DNA of 64,000 nucleotides from Coriobacterium glomerans PW2 (GTDB lineage: Bacteria; Actinomycetota; Coriobacteriia; Coriobacteriales; Coriobacteriaceae): contig NC_015389.1 in NCBI RefSeq assembly GCF_000195315.1, forward strand, positions 1,240,001 to 1,304,000, read 5' to 3'. A program made the position numbers and the translations under genes. This document shows positions 52,936 to 63,461 of the stretch, one piece after another. Each line of letters starts with the position of its first letter. Position 1 is the stretch's first letter. The notes under the pieces are model-generated. The model searched no databases, had not been told where the DNA came from, and saw only the letters and a program-made list of their open reading frames with translations.

Positions 52936-55131
52936 CTAAGACAACCGCTCGTTCACGATCTGCGCGATCGCCTCGCGGCTCCTCGCCTTCCTGAGATCCT
53001 GCCGCAGATCCTCATCCATCAGGGCCTCCGCGACGCGCGACAGAAGCCTGAGATGGGTCGACCCGGCTTCGGAATCCGGAATGAGCAATGCGATGGCGAT
53101 ATTGATGGGCTTATCATCCATCGTGTCCCAGCCATCGATGCCAGAAGGGTCCTTCACGATCATGACAGCCGCATCGCGCACCGTCGCAGCCTTGGCGTGA
53201 GGAATGGCGAAACCGTCCATCATACCGGTTGATCCCTCTGCCTCGCGTTCCAGAAACGCAGCAGCGAGCGCCGAGGCGTCATCGGCGTGGCCGCGGGAGA
53301 CGGCCTCCCGGGAGAGAAAGTCGATCACCTCGTCACGCGTCGAGAAATCAACATCCACGAAGATGTCTTCCGGACAGACGAAACCCTTGCTCGCCTCCGA
53401 TCCGCCCTGCGTGACCGATCCGGTCCCGAAGCCGCGCTGCATCTTGCCATCGTCGGAAGGCGCGCCCTGGGGATCGCCAGCCTGAGGGCCTGCTGCGGAC
53501 GGGTCACCTGATGAAGCGACAGCTCGGGCGTCCACCGCCGAGGTCTGGGCCCCGGCATCGGACTCCTTGCAAGCGAGCGATCCCGCGGGGCTGACGGTCG
53601 CGCTCCTCGGCGCGACTCCCCCGTTGATCATGTCCCCGTGCTCCCGCCTGAGGTGATCCGCGCGCTTGAAACCGACGAAGAGCAGCCCTCCGACGACGGT
53701 GCCCGCAAGAATGGAAGCGACCCACAGCTGCCAGCCCTCGACGACCGGGATCACCAGAAAGCCGCCGTGCGGTGCGGGGTCGTGAACGTTGAACATGATC
53801 GTCAAAATCGAGGCGATAGAGGAACCGATCATCATGATAGGCATGACCGGCCAGATGTTCTTCGTCATGAACGGGATCGCTCCCTCGGTGATATGCGTCG
53901 AGCCCAAGATGAGGTTGACGACGCCGGCATCGTGATCCTCTCGGGAGAACCAACGCCTGCCTACGATGACCGCAAACGCCGTGATGAGCGGCGGCACGAT
54001 GCAGGCCGCTGAGACGGCGGCCATGAAGTTCGTGCCGAAGTCGTAAGCCCGGGTGCCAACACCCGCTTCCAAGGCGCTGCCGAGCAGAAACGTCCCGGTC
54101 GCGTAGGCGGCCTTGTTCACAGGGCCGCCCATGTCGAATGCGCACATGCATCCGATGGCGAGACCGAGCACGATCGGTCCGGAGGACCTGAGACTCTGCA
54201 AGAAGCTCATCATCGAGGTGTTGATCCACGCCATGGGAACCGAGATGGCCAGCATGACGATTCCGACGATCAGCGTCGAGAACAAGGGGTAGAGAAAGAT
54301 CGCCTTGAGCCCTCCCAGACTCTGCGGCAGCCTTCGCAGCAGGTGCTCGAGCGCAACGATCACATAACCGGCGAGAAAGCCTCCGACGATGCCCCCGAGA
54401 AAGCCGAACCCGACCCCGGTGCCGCCGGCGTCGATCAGGCCGGTCGTCGCGTTGACGGGCAGCCCCTGGATCGCGATCATGCCGGCGACGAAGCCCGGCA
54501 CGAGAGCGGGGCGGTCGCCGATGGACTCGGCGATGTACGCCGACAGCACGGGCACCATGAGATTCATGGCGATGCCGCCGATCGTCTTGAGCATCGCTGC
54601 GAACGCGCTGTAATCGGCTGCCGTGGAATCATAGGAGGTGATGCCCCACAGAAACGACATCGCGGTGAGCACGCCCCCGGCGACGACGAACACGAGCATG
54701 TGGCTGACGCCATTCATGAGATGACGGTAGAGCTGGTGGACGATGGTCTCATGTTCCCTGGATGCGCGAGGCGCCCCTTCAGCTGCCGCACGGTCCGCCT
54801 GCGCTCGGGTGCCCTCGGCGGCGAGGGCACGGTCGATGAGCACGCCGGCCGCTTCGGCGGACAGCGCCTTCGATACGCTGACCGACACCTGTGGCCTGCC
54901 GGCGAAGCGATCGGCGTCCACGTCCTTGTCCGCGGCGATGACGACTGCCCGGGCGCCGGCGATCTCGGCGGCTGTGAGCTCGTCCTCGACGCCGACCTGT
55001 CCGTGCGTCTCCACCTTGATGCTCAGCCCGCGCGCCTCGGCAGCCCGCTCGAGCGCCTCTTTGGCCATATACGTGTGTGCGATGCCGGTCGGGCAGCCGG
55101 TGGCGGCAACGATATCGAATGTGTCGGACAT
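52936..55131 (-). CDS. fruA: Fructose-specific PTS enzyme II, fused B-C-A domains
   Basis: 731 residues. Domain order is IIB (about 1-105; GCPTGIAHTYMAKEAL, phospho-Cys13), a linker, IIC with eight or more helices (about 150-500), a Ser/Ala/Gly linker with DDGK and QGG segments, and IIA (about 585-731; GFAIPHAKA with the phospho-His). It imports and phosphorylates fructose at C1. GGGAGAAC precedes ATG 55131. Together with ptsH, ptsI and fruK it makes a self-contained fructose uptake and activation pathway. A CAGCGC-CGGT-GCGCTG dyad at 55249-55264 is a possible operator. Confidence 0.95.
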   Translation of the reverse strand: MSDTFDIVAATGCPTGIAHTYMAKEALERAAEARGLSIKVETHGQVGVEDELTAAEIAGARAVVIAADKDVDADRFAGRPQVSVSVSKALSAEAAGVLIDRALAAEGTRAQADRAAAEGAPRASREHETIVHQLYRHLMNGVSHMLVFVVAGGVLTAMSFLWGITSYDSTAADYSAFAAMLKTIGGIAMNLMVPVLSAYIAESIGDRPALVPGFVAGMIAIQGLPVNATTGLIDAGGTGVGFGFLGGIVGGFLAGYVIVALEHLLRRLPQSLGGLKAIFLYPLFSTLIVGIVMLAISVPMAWINTSMMSFLQSLRSSGPIVLGLAIGCMCAFDMGGPVNKAAYATGTFLLGSALEAGVGTRAYDFGTNFMAAVSAACIVPPLITAFAVIVGRRWFSREDHDAGVVNLILGSTHITEGAIPFMTKNIWPVMPIMMIGSSIASILTIMFNVHDPAPHGGFLVIPVVEGWQLWVASILAGTVVGGLLFVGFKRADHLRREHGDMINGGVAPRSATVSPAGSLACKESDAGAQTSAVDARAVASSGDPSAAGPQAGDPQGAPSDDGKMQRGFGTGSVTQGGSEASKGFVCPEDIFVDVDFSTRDEVIDFLSREAVSRGHADDASALAAAFLEREAEGSTGMMDGFAIPHAKAATVRDAAVMIVKDPSGIDGWDTMDDKPINIAIALLIPDSEAGSTHLRLLSRVAEALMDEDLRQDLRKARSREAIAQIVNERLS

Positions 55132-55364
55132 GTGTTCTCCCTGGTTCCCGGCGCCAAAGGGCGCGCAGCCTTTTTGCCGCATGCATGCCGCCCGAATCGA
55201 ATGCGGACCCGGCATGCAGGATATGGTGTATTTGTGATGAGTCTACCACAGCGCCGGTGCGCTGAAGCCGACTCAAAAGAATCGGTCGATGAAAGAGCGC
55301 GTGGGTCCTCTCACTGAGTTCGCGAAGCCACCGTCGGTGATGCAGCATGTGGCTTCACGAACGC

Positions 55365-55387
55365 AAAAGACCGGGCTGGCGACCCGG
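55365..55387 (-). terminator. Terminator of tRNA-Arg
   Basis: On the minus strand CCGGG-tcgccag-CCCGG is followed by TCTTTT, 14 bp after the CCA end of tRNA-Arg. Confidence 0.75.
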
Positions 55388-55400
55388 CACCATATGATCA

Positions 55401-55477
55401 TGGTGCGCCATATAGGATTCGAACCTACGACCTTGGGATTAGAAGTCCCCTGCTCTGTCCAGCTGAGCTAATGGCGC
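55401..55477 (-). tRNA. tRNA-Arg (TCT)
   Basis: Minus-strand cloverleaf: acceptor GCGCCAT / ATGGCGC, D-loop AGCTGGAC, anticodon loop CTTCTAA (anticodon TCT), T-loop TTCGAAT, discriminator A and encoded CCA. A TATAAT hexamer lies upstream on the minus strand (complement of 55522-55527). Confidence 0.96.
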
Positions 55478-55759
55478 GTTTGCCCGCGGAGATCACATTC
55501 GCGTCCCGCCGAGCAAGAATGATTATAGACGAAAATGATGACAGCCGATGTGAGAGCTCCGACGAGGTTATGATTGTTCGATACCCTGCTCGATACCGAT
55601 TCTCAGCGCACCCGTGAGAAGCGCGGGGCTCGAGAGCAGCGACACGCGAGGGTCGCATTCAGCCGTTCGCCCGCGAGCAGTACGCGCGCGATGTCAAAGG
55701 GGTAGAAGCAGAACTGAATCTGGAATCGACTGCCGACGCATGCGGCTGAGGAGATAGCT

Positions 55760-56818
55760 GTGAAGAAGAATATCGCGGTGCTCATCCCCTGTTTCAATGA
55801 GGAGCTCACCATCGGGGACGTGATCGAGGACTTTCGTCGAGAACTGCCGGATGCGGAGATCTATGTGTATGACAACGCATCGACCGACCGAAGCGGAGCG
55901 ATCGCGCGGGAACACGGTGCCCACGTGCGTTTCGTGTCCCGACGCGGCAAGGGCAATGTGGTGCGACAGATGATCCGCGACATCGACGCCGAATGCTATC
56001 TCATGGTCGACGGCGACAGCACCTACCCGGCCGAAGCGGGCCGGGGGCTCTGCGCCCCCATCCTTGATGGTCGCGCGGACATGGTCGTCGGCGATCGACT
56101 CGACAACGGATCCTATATGGAGGAGCACCCTCGTGTGTTCCACCGCTTCGGCAACTATCTCGTCCGAGGTCTGATCAGGTTTCTGTTTCGAGGGGACCCC
56201 GGCGACGCCATGTCAGGGTACCGCGCGCTCTCCCGGCCGCTCGCTAAGACCTTCCCGGTGCTCGCAGATGGATTCCAGATCGAGACCGAGCTGTCGATCC
56301 ATGCGATAGCCATGGGATGGCGTGTCGCGGCGCTGCCCATCGATTATCGTGATCGCCCGCCGGGATCGACGTCGAAGCTCTCCACGATCTCAGATGGGGC
56401 GCGCATCATCTGGTGCGTTCTATCGATGCTCAGAGCTATCCGGCCGCTGATGTTCTTCTCGGTGGTCGCCGTGGCGCTTGCCGCCGTCGGAGGGGGGCTC
56501 GCCTCGGGCGCATCGGCGCGGATCGGCGAGGTACGAGAAGTCTGGCCACCCGTGATCCCGCTCGCCGGTGCGCTCATCCTTCTTGCCTGCTTTGCATTGA
56601 TCGGAGGCGTCATATTGGACTCGATCGCGAAATCGGAGCGCCGGCACTGGGAGCTCGAGGTCTATCGGGAGATGGAGCGCCCCCTTGCGCCGACGAGCAC
56701 CGAGGCGATCGGTCGGACAGAGCCCGCGCAGGCGCTGAGAAGAACGGGTCCGCCGAGGCTCCTGCGTCCTATCTCAGAGGCGGCGGCACAGCAGGGCTTC
56801 ATTCGGCCGCTTCCCTGA
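55760..56818 (+). CDS. DPM1-like family 2 glycosyltransferase with two C-terminal membrane helices
   Basis: 352 residues. The GT2 catalytic domain (about 5-230) shows LIPCFNEELTIGDVI, YDNASTDRSGAIA and MVDGDSTYP (metal-binding DxD-like). GDPGDAMSGYRALSR and QIETELSIHA are typical of polyprenyl-phosphate hexosyltransferases that feed extracytoplasmic glycosylation. Two membrane segments (about 231-252 and 272-298) anchor it. GTG 55760 follows GAGGAG. Its 3' end overlaps that of the convergent GlfT2-like gene by 20 bp. Confidence 0.88.
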   Translation: MKKNIAVLIPCFNEELTIGDVIEDFRRELPDAEIYVYDNASTDRSGAIAREHGAHVRFVSRRGKGNVVRQMIRDIDAECYLMVDGDSTYPAEAGRGLCAPILDGRADMVVGDRLDNGSYMEEHPRVFHRFGNYLVRGLIRFLFRGDPGDAMSGYRALSRPLAKTFPVLADGFQIETELSIHAIAMGWRVAALPIDYRDRPPGSTSKLSTISDGARIIWCVLSMLRAIRPLMFFSVVAVALAAVGGGLASGASARIGEVREVWPPVIPLAGALILLACFALIGGVILDSIAKSERRHWELEVYREMERPLAPTSTEAIGRTEPAQALRRTGPPRLLRPISEAAAQQGFIRPLP

Positions 56819-58685
56819 GATAGCGCTCCCAGAAGGCTTGAGAGGTGAGCATCTCGCGAGCGGCGGCATAGCTTCGGCGCAGCTGCTCGCCATGCGCCCG
56901 ATAGAAGCGCAGATCCCGGCGATAGCGACGCATGATCGCCCTGTAGCGCTTCCTGTCCTTGCGCCGTATGGTGCCCCGCTGGCGATGCCAGTCGATCACC
57001 ACGAGCGCGCGCTTCCCATGAAACTTCTCGAGGTCGTTGTTCCAACCGAGCGCTGAGATGATGCCGTACCCCTCTCCGCGCCGCGCGAAGGGGGCGCGCT
57101 GAAAGTTCCATGTGACGAGATCGATCAGCGTGATCAGCTTGGAGTGACGGTTGGGAACATCGAGATCGCGCTCGGTGATTCCACTCAGATCCGGGCCGCC
57201 GTCGGAGTCGACATCGGCTTGCAGCTTTGCCAGATCGAAGAACTTCTCCACATTGCGATTCGCCTCTATGAAGCAGCGCTCGGCAACCGGGGCCGCTATG
57301 AAGTCTGGTCCCTTGAGAAAGTCCTCGAAGCCGTCGAGCAAAACGGAAGCGTCGGTGTAGTTGAACTTTCTCAACTCGATGCTCAGATTCCGCCTGAGCT
57401 CGCGCAGAAAGTCCGAACGGGGAGCCATCCCGGTCACAGCGTGGGAGATCATGGTGTTCCTGGTGGTCTGATAGCGCTCCACGGCGGCGTTATAGCGAGC
57501 ATCGAAGGCCATGTGCCAGATACACAGGCTGTTCATGGTGATGAACCTCGGCTTGCATCGAATACCGTACTCCGCGTCGTCGCATCGGACGAACAGGGGC
57601 AACGGCAGACCCTCGCGCCGAATGACGGCAGCCGGGATGCAGCAGTACCACCATGCGGCATACATCTGCTCGCGCTGAAGATCCGTGAAGCGCATGCGCT
57701 CGTTGAGGACGACTTCGGGCAGCTTGCTCAGATTGAGCGGACCCTTCGCGGTGGAGAACGTTCCCTCCGCGGTCATGAATCCGACATCTTCCCATTGCTC
57801 CTCACCCTGCATGAAATCGAGCATCGCGCCGCTGATGAACGCCTCCCTGTACTCGGCGTTCAAGATTCTCAACAGGTTGTAGGTGCGTCGAATGCTCTCA
57901 GAGGAGACCGAGACGTCATCGTCCATGAGCAGCACATGCGTCGCTGCAATCGGTTGCTGGCGCAGCGACTCGATCATCCCGCGGGCGAATCCGCCGGACC
58001 CGCCGACATTGGGGTTCGCGAACACGGTGACGCCATCTCCGGAGAGCGCTTCGGCATCCAGCGTGCGCCCGTTGTCGATGACGTTCATGCGAACATGACG
58101 GGCGATATCGTCTTCACAGCCCAAGATCTCGCGGCGGATGAGCTCGATGTTGGGAATGATATAGCTCTCTTTTTTGAATGTCGTGGTGACCAGCGAGAGT
58201 TCAACGGGATCGAGATCTCCCTCGATCTCGAGTTCGTACCAGGATCGCCGCAGCTCGACCGCCCCTCGCGTCTCGATGCGAAAAGCGACCAGAACCGCGT
58301 CATCATCCACCTTGAGCTCAAGATCGATCGGCTCCCAAGCGGCATCCGCTGCGGCCTCCGTCCCAGCGAGATCACGGGCGACCGAATCGACGGTGAGCGA
58401 CTCCTCCAAAAACGCGCAGGCCTTCGTCTGGACGACGCGGCAGGGGGCGCCGCGCACCTCCGCATGCAACGTGAAGCCGGTAGCGCGCGTGTACTCGAGC
58501 AGTTTGCGCACAGACAGGGCGTTGAAGTACGTCGTGAAGTCGTACGTGCCCTCCTCCTGCAGAAACAGGGCCTCGTGCTCGCTATCATAGACCGCGAGCT
58601 TCTCGGTGCGATAATAGAGACTCGGAAAGCTCATCGCGCGAGCATTCGGTTTGAAAACAATATTGGCGAATCTCATCTTCGTCAT
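56799..58685 (-). CDS. GlfT2-like galactofuranosyltransferase (GT2)
   Basis: 628 residues, close to mycobacterial GlfT2 in size and order. An N-terminal beta-sandwich (about 1-165) precedes a GT-A domain: SLVTTTFKK, NPNVGGSGGFARG, the metal-binding LLMDDDVSV (about 265), WWYCCIPAAVI and VRCDDAEYGIRC (catalytic Asp pair), then SLCIWHMAFDARY with the metal-binding His. A helical C-terminal region follows. GlfT2 polymerises beta-galactofuranose from UDP-Galf on a lipid carrier at the inner membrane face. UDP-galactopyranose mutase must be encoded elsewhere. It lies 3 bp after the next glycosyltransferase gene, in the rml operon. Confidence 0.85.
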   Translation of the reverse strand: MTKMRFANIVFKPNARAMSFPSLYYRTEKLAVYDSEHEALFLQEEGTYDFTTYFNALSVRKLLEYTRATGFTLHAEVRGAPCRVVQTKACAFLEESLTVDSVARDLAGTEAAADAAWEPIDLELKVDDDAVLVAFRIETRGAVELRRSWYELEIEGDLDPVELSLVTTTFKKESYIIPNIELIRREILGCEDDIARHVRMNVIDNGRTLDAEALSGDGVTVFANPNVGGSGGFARGMIESLRQQPIAATHVLLMDDDVSVSSESIRRTYNLLRILNAEYREAFISGAMLDFMQGEEQWEDVGFMTAEGTFSTAKGPLNLSKLPEVVLNERMRFTDLQREQMYAAWWYCCIPAAVIRREGLPLPLFVRCDDAEYGIRCKPRFITMNSLCIWHMAFDARYNAAVERYQTTRNTMISHAVTGMAPRSDFLRELRRNLSIELRKFNYTDASVLLDGFEDFLKGPDFIAAPVAERCFIEANRNVEKFFDLAKLQADVDSDGGPDLSGITERDLDVPNRHSKLITLIDLVTWNFQRAPFARRGEGYGIISALGWNNDLEKFHGKRALVVIDWHRQRGTIRRKDRKRYRAIMRRYRRDLRFYRAHGEQLRRSYAAAREMLTSQAFWERYLREAAE

Positions 58686-58688
58686 GGA

Positions 58689-60746
58689 TCACTCCTGTGT
58701 GGCTCGGTGCCGATTGAGCCTATAATACAGGCTGTTCGGATCGAAGTTGGGGTTATGGCTCGGATCTCCCTCACCGAGCACATCGTGATGGACCGAAATG
58801 AGTCGAGCACCATCAGACGATGGCCACATGCACGCCGGCTCGACGATCAGGGAACGCGCGACTCTCAGACGCGCGGTCACATACGGAACATAGGCGCTGA
58901 GCAAGCGGCGTGCACGCGCTTTCAGGCAGGCGTCCGCGAGCAGGTACTCAAGTGTCGAGAAGCGCGCATCCAGACCGATCCGCTTAAGCGCGCCCCCTCG
59001 CACCATGCAGCATTCACCGTTCAAGACAGCCGCATCGTAGGACCGGTGGGCACGGCCAAGATAACCCCCGTCGGCAGCCGGCAGCAAGCGATTCAGACGG
59101 CCAAGCGTGCCGTCGGGTCGCACGATGGCACCGGCGAAATCCATCAGACCGTCTGCGCGGACCACGCGAGGGGACACGGCGAAGACCTCCCGGCGCTGAA
59201 AGTAGCTCATGAGACGACGTATGCCCGCGACATCGAGGCGAATGTCCCCGTTCAAGAAAAGCACAAGGTCGGATTCGCTGATCGTCTCGGATACCACGTT
59301 CGCAAGATTCTCTTCATCGGGACGCGACCGAGCCAGCGAGCGAAGCGAAACGTCCACGCCAGCTTGTTCGAGGTCGTCGATCACCGCCGAGACCTCATCG
59401 GATGCGCTGCCATCGAGCAGCAGCTGCAGTCGCCGCTTGTCGTCGGAAGCATCGAAAAGCTCAGCCTCATAGGTGTAGGCCACATCGGTCGGCCTCACCT
59501 GCGCTGGTATCTCCCGTCTTCGCAATGCAAAACAAATAGCCCGGCGACCGGCATCGGCCGCATAGGGCTTTGAATCCGGGTTGATGTTCGTCGATCCCGC
59601 GTGTATGCGCCAGTGGTACAAGACATGCGGAATGCGACAGATGGCTGATGAGCGCTCGAACACCTTGAGGGTCAGGTCGTAGTCCTGGGCCCCATCGAGC
59701 TCGCTTTCTGATCGGTCGATCGCATCCAGCATCCGTCTGCTCACCGTGAGCCAGTGGATGACATAGTTGTTCGAGTAGAGCAGATCGATGTTCGCTCCCG
59801 GCTTGAAGAGGGGCAAGACGAACTTGCCGCGCTCATCGAAGCTGTCCTCGTCACAGTAGATGAGATCGAGTCCGCCTTCATGGTGCTGGATCTCTCGCAC
59901 CATCAAAGCCAGGGCGTGCGGTTCGATGAAGTCATCATGGTCAAGAAAGCTCACATACGCCCCGTGTGAGGCGGCGATGCCCAGATTCGTGTTACCGGCG
60001 ATGCCCAGATTCTCCGCGGCGTCCACCACAATGATTCGATCATCATCGAGATCCGCCAACACCGCCGCCATAGCTTCATTTTCCGGGCTCGCATTGATGA
60101 TCACGAGCTCCCATCGAGCGTAGGTCTGCTGTATCACGGAAGCGATCATCTCGCTGAGATATGCTGGCGGGGTGTTGTACGCGGGCACGACGATGCTCAT
60201 CAGAGGACCCGTCTGGGGAGGGGCCAGTCTCTGCGCACGGCGGCGATCTCCGGCGAGCCACGTTTTGTAACCGTCATCCACAAGGATGTTTCTGATTTGC
60301 TCGAAATAGGCATCGATCTGACGCGAGCTCTCCACGGCATCGATCCGACGAACGTAGATGCCCAAGCGCAAGCTGAACGCGCGACACTGAATCGGCACGG
60401 GAACCGCGTATTCGGTCGCGCACCATCGCCGTCCCCGGACCAGCACATCCCAGCTCACCAAGCGCGCAGGTGCGACGGGGTGAGGAATGCCGGAGATACC
60501 CGATAGACGGGGAGGCACCTCACGCCGCCAAGCTTTCCGCAGGCAGATCACCGACCACACCATCGTCTGCGGTGATGACGAGAGATCATCATCGGCCGAT
60601 CGCACGCATGAGGTGACGCGAAGCGCCCGTCCGCGCCGCACATCGGCCTCGGTCAGCGGACAGGCTGCCAAGCAGCTGACAAGCGCCTCCGTCTCAGGCG
60701 ATCCCGTCTCGGAGCAGGAGATCTGCGCGTTGCTCACCTCGCCCAT
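58689..60746 (-). CDS. Two-domain family 2 glycosyltransferase, probable rhamnan/galactan assembly
   Basis: 685 residues. The first ~170 residues match nothing I recognise. The first GT-A domain (about 180-400) has MSIVVPAYNTPPAYLSEMI, ASHGAYVSFLDHDDFIEPHAL and GAQDYDLTLKVFE. A second, more divergent GT2-like unit (about 450-660) has SDLVLFLNGDIRL and NGECCMVRGGALKRIG, ending with an HNPNFDPNSLYYRL tail common in rhamnosyl/O-antigen transferases. It lies between rmlCD (9 bp) and the GlfT2-like gene (3 bp), so it probably works on the same cell-wall glycan. The donor sugar is not established. Confidence 0.82.
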   Translation of the reverse strand: MGEVSNAQISCSETGSPETEALVSCLAACPLTEADVRRGRALRVTSCVRSADDDLSSSPQTMVWSVICLRKAWRREVPPRLSGISGIPHPVAPARLVSWDVLVRGRRWCATEYAVPVPIQCRAFSLRLGIYVRRIDAVESSRQIDAYFEQIRNILVDDGYKTWLAGDRRRAQRLAPPQTGPLMSIVVPAYNTPPAYLSEMIASVIQQTYARWELVIINASPENEAMAAVLADLDDDRIIVVDAAENLGIAGNTNLGIAASHGAYVSFLDHDDFIEPHALALMVREIQHHEGGLDLIYCDEDSFDERGKFVLPLFKPGANIDLLYSNNYVIHWLTVSRRMLDAIDRSESELDGAQDYDLTLKVFERSSAICRIPHVLYHWRIHAGSTNINPDSKPYAADAGRRAICFALRRREIPAQVRPTDVAYTYEAELFDASDDKRRLQLLLDGSASDEVSAVIDDLEQAGVDVSLRSLARSRPDEENLANVVSETISESDLVLFLNGDIRLDVAGIRRLMSYFQRREVFAVSPRVVRADGLMDFAGAIVRPDGTLGRLNRLLPAADGGYLGRAHRSYDAAVLNGECCMVRGGALKRIGLDARFSTLEYLLADACLKARARRLLSAYVPYVTARLRVARSLIVEPACMWPSSDGARLISVHHDVLGEGDPSHNPNFDPNSLYYRLNRHRATQE

Positions 60747-60755
60747 GAAGTCGGC

Positions 60756-62216
60756 TCAGCTTCCATCTTCTGCTGACGCCACTGCGTCGACGTAGGCCGT
60801 AAGATCCCGCTCCCAGTCGGCCGGCATGAAGCCCGTCGCCTCGATCTTGGTCAGATCGAGCGCGGAATGGATCGGTCTCGGACTCACGGGCACCTCGCTC
60901 GCCCCATAGTAGCGCGCCGTCGATACCGGCACCACCGCCTCGCCGTTGCCGCAGGTCCGATCGAACACCGCTTGGGCGATGTCGGCCCAAGACCTGACCT
61001 CGCCCTCCCCGGTGAGGTTGTAGGTTCCGAAGTCCGATCCCGAATCGAGAAGGTGGAAGATGCCCCGAGCCATGTCACGTGTGAACGTGAGACGGCCGAG
61101 CTGATCGTCGACGACGCTCACCTGCGTCAGCGCGTCATCGTTATCCGCGACGCGCCGCGAGAGAGCCATCATCGTCTTGACGAAGTTGCGCCCCTCCCCG
61201 ATCACCCAACTCGATCTCACGATGTAGTGAGCAGGACAGGTGGCGACGGCGATGTCACCGGCTGCCTTCGTTTGCCCATAGACCCCCAGAGGCGCGAAGG
61301 GCTCAAGCTCGGTGTGGCTATCAAGGACGCCATCGAAGACGTAGTCGGAACTCACGTGCACGAGCGTGATGCTGTGCTCGACGCATGTGCGAGCGAGCAG
61401 AGCGGGGCCCGCCGCGTTCGCCCTCCACGCGACGGCGCGGCCCTCGCGGGTCTCGGCCCGATCGACCGCGGTATAGGCACCGCAGTTGATGACAGTCCCG
61501 TAGAGCGACCAATCGTATGCTGAATAGGCGTCCGGATCTGCAAAGTCGAACGTGTCGATGTCGCAGTAATCGAATCCCTGCAAATCATGCTCTTGCGCAT
61601 AGGTGCGCACCGCGCGACCAAGCTGGCCGTTGCAGCCGGTCACGAGCGTGCGCTTCGGTGCCATGGGCACAACCTCGCGCAGGGGCGGGTGAGCGCGGTC
61701 GGCATCGGAGAGCTCTGCTGCCGTCAGCGGGATAGGCCAGTCGATCGCAAGGTCCGGATCGGCGAGGTTCACGAACGTGTAGGTTCGCTTCTGAGCGAGC
61801 GACCAGTGCGCGTCAACCAGATAGGTGTAGGTCGTTCCATCTGCGAGCGTCTGAAAGGCATTGCCCACCCCACGCGGAACGAAGATCGCCTTCGAGGGAT
61901 CGAGGGTGCAGGTGAACACGCGCCCGAACGTGGCTCCGGGACGAAGGTCGACCCACGCACCGAAGATCTCGCCGATCGCGATAGAGATGTACTTGTCCCA
62001 GGGCTCAGCGTGGATGCCCCGCGTGACACCGCGCGATGTGTTGTAGCTGATGTTGTTCTGTACCGGCCGGATGTCCGGCAGACCGAGCGCCACCATCTTG
62101 GCGCGCTGCCAGTTCTCCTTGAACCACCCCCGGTTGTCCCCGTGCACGGGCAGATCGAGCACCACGAGCCCGGGGATATCCGTCCTGTGAACCGCGAGCT
62201 CGCTCTCGAATTCCAT
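60756..62216 (-). CDS. dTDP-4-dehydrorhamnose 3,5-epimerase / reductase fusion (RmlC-RmlD)
   Basis: 486 residues joining the last two steps of dTDP-L-rhamnose synthesis. The RmlC cupin (about 1-195) has VQNNISYNTSRGVTRGIHAE with the catalytic His, and IAIGEIFGAWVDLRPG. The RmlD short-chain reductase (about 208-486) has TLVTGCNGQLGRAV (NADPH loop), HVSSDYVFDG and GVYGQTKAAGD (Tyr-x-x-x-Lys). The first domain lacks the usual RGLHYQ in favour of RGIHAE. GGAGGGAA precedes ATG 62216. It follows rmlB by 129 bp. Confidence 0.92.
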   Translation of the reverse strand: MEFESELAVHRTDIPGLVVLDLPVHGDNRGWFKENWQRAKMVALGLPDIRPVQNNISYNTSRGVTRGIHAEPWDKYISIAIGEIFGAWVDLRPGATFGRVFTCTLDPSKAIFVPRGVGNAFQTLADGTTYTYLVDAHWSLAQKRTYTFVNLADPDLAIDWPIPLTAAELSDADRAHPPLREVVPMAPKRTLVTGCNGQLGRAVRTYAQEHDLQGFDYCDIDTFDFADPDAYSAYDWSLYGTVINCGAYTAVDRAETREGRAVAWRANAAGPALLARTCVEHSITLVHVSSDYVFDGVLDSHTELEPFAPLGVYGQTKAAGDIAVATCPAHYIVRSSWVIGEGRNFVKTMMALSRRVADNDDALTQVSVVDDQLGRLTFTRDMARGIFHLLDSGSDFGTYNLTGEGEVRSWADIAQAVFDRTCGNGEAVVPVSTARYYGASEVPVSPRPIHSALDLTKIEATGFMPADWERDLTAYVDAVASAEDGS

Positions 62217-62345
62217 CCTGTTCCCTCCGTCGTCTATCTGATGCGATCTGATGTGCTCGTGCGATCCCGCGCCAGCCGGTGCCATGGATGCCGCATCACG
62301 CGACAGGGTTGCCGCTCACGGATCACCCAGGCCGATGCGGCCGTC

Positions 62346-63461
<1,116 letters not shown>

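Noticed and set aside
57144-59573. An 809-codon open frame on the plus strand opposite the glycosyltransferase genes
   Set aside because: It is antisense to two well-supported genes, has no conserved domain and arises from the GC-rich third codon positions of the real genes.
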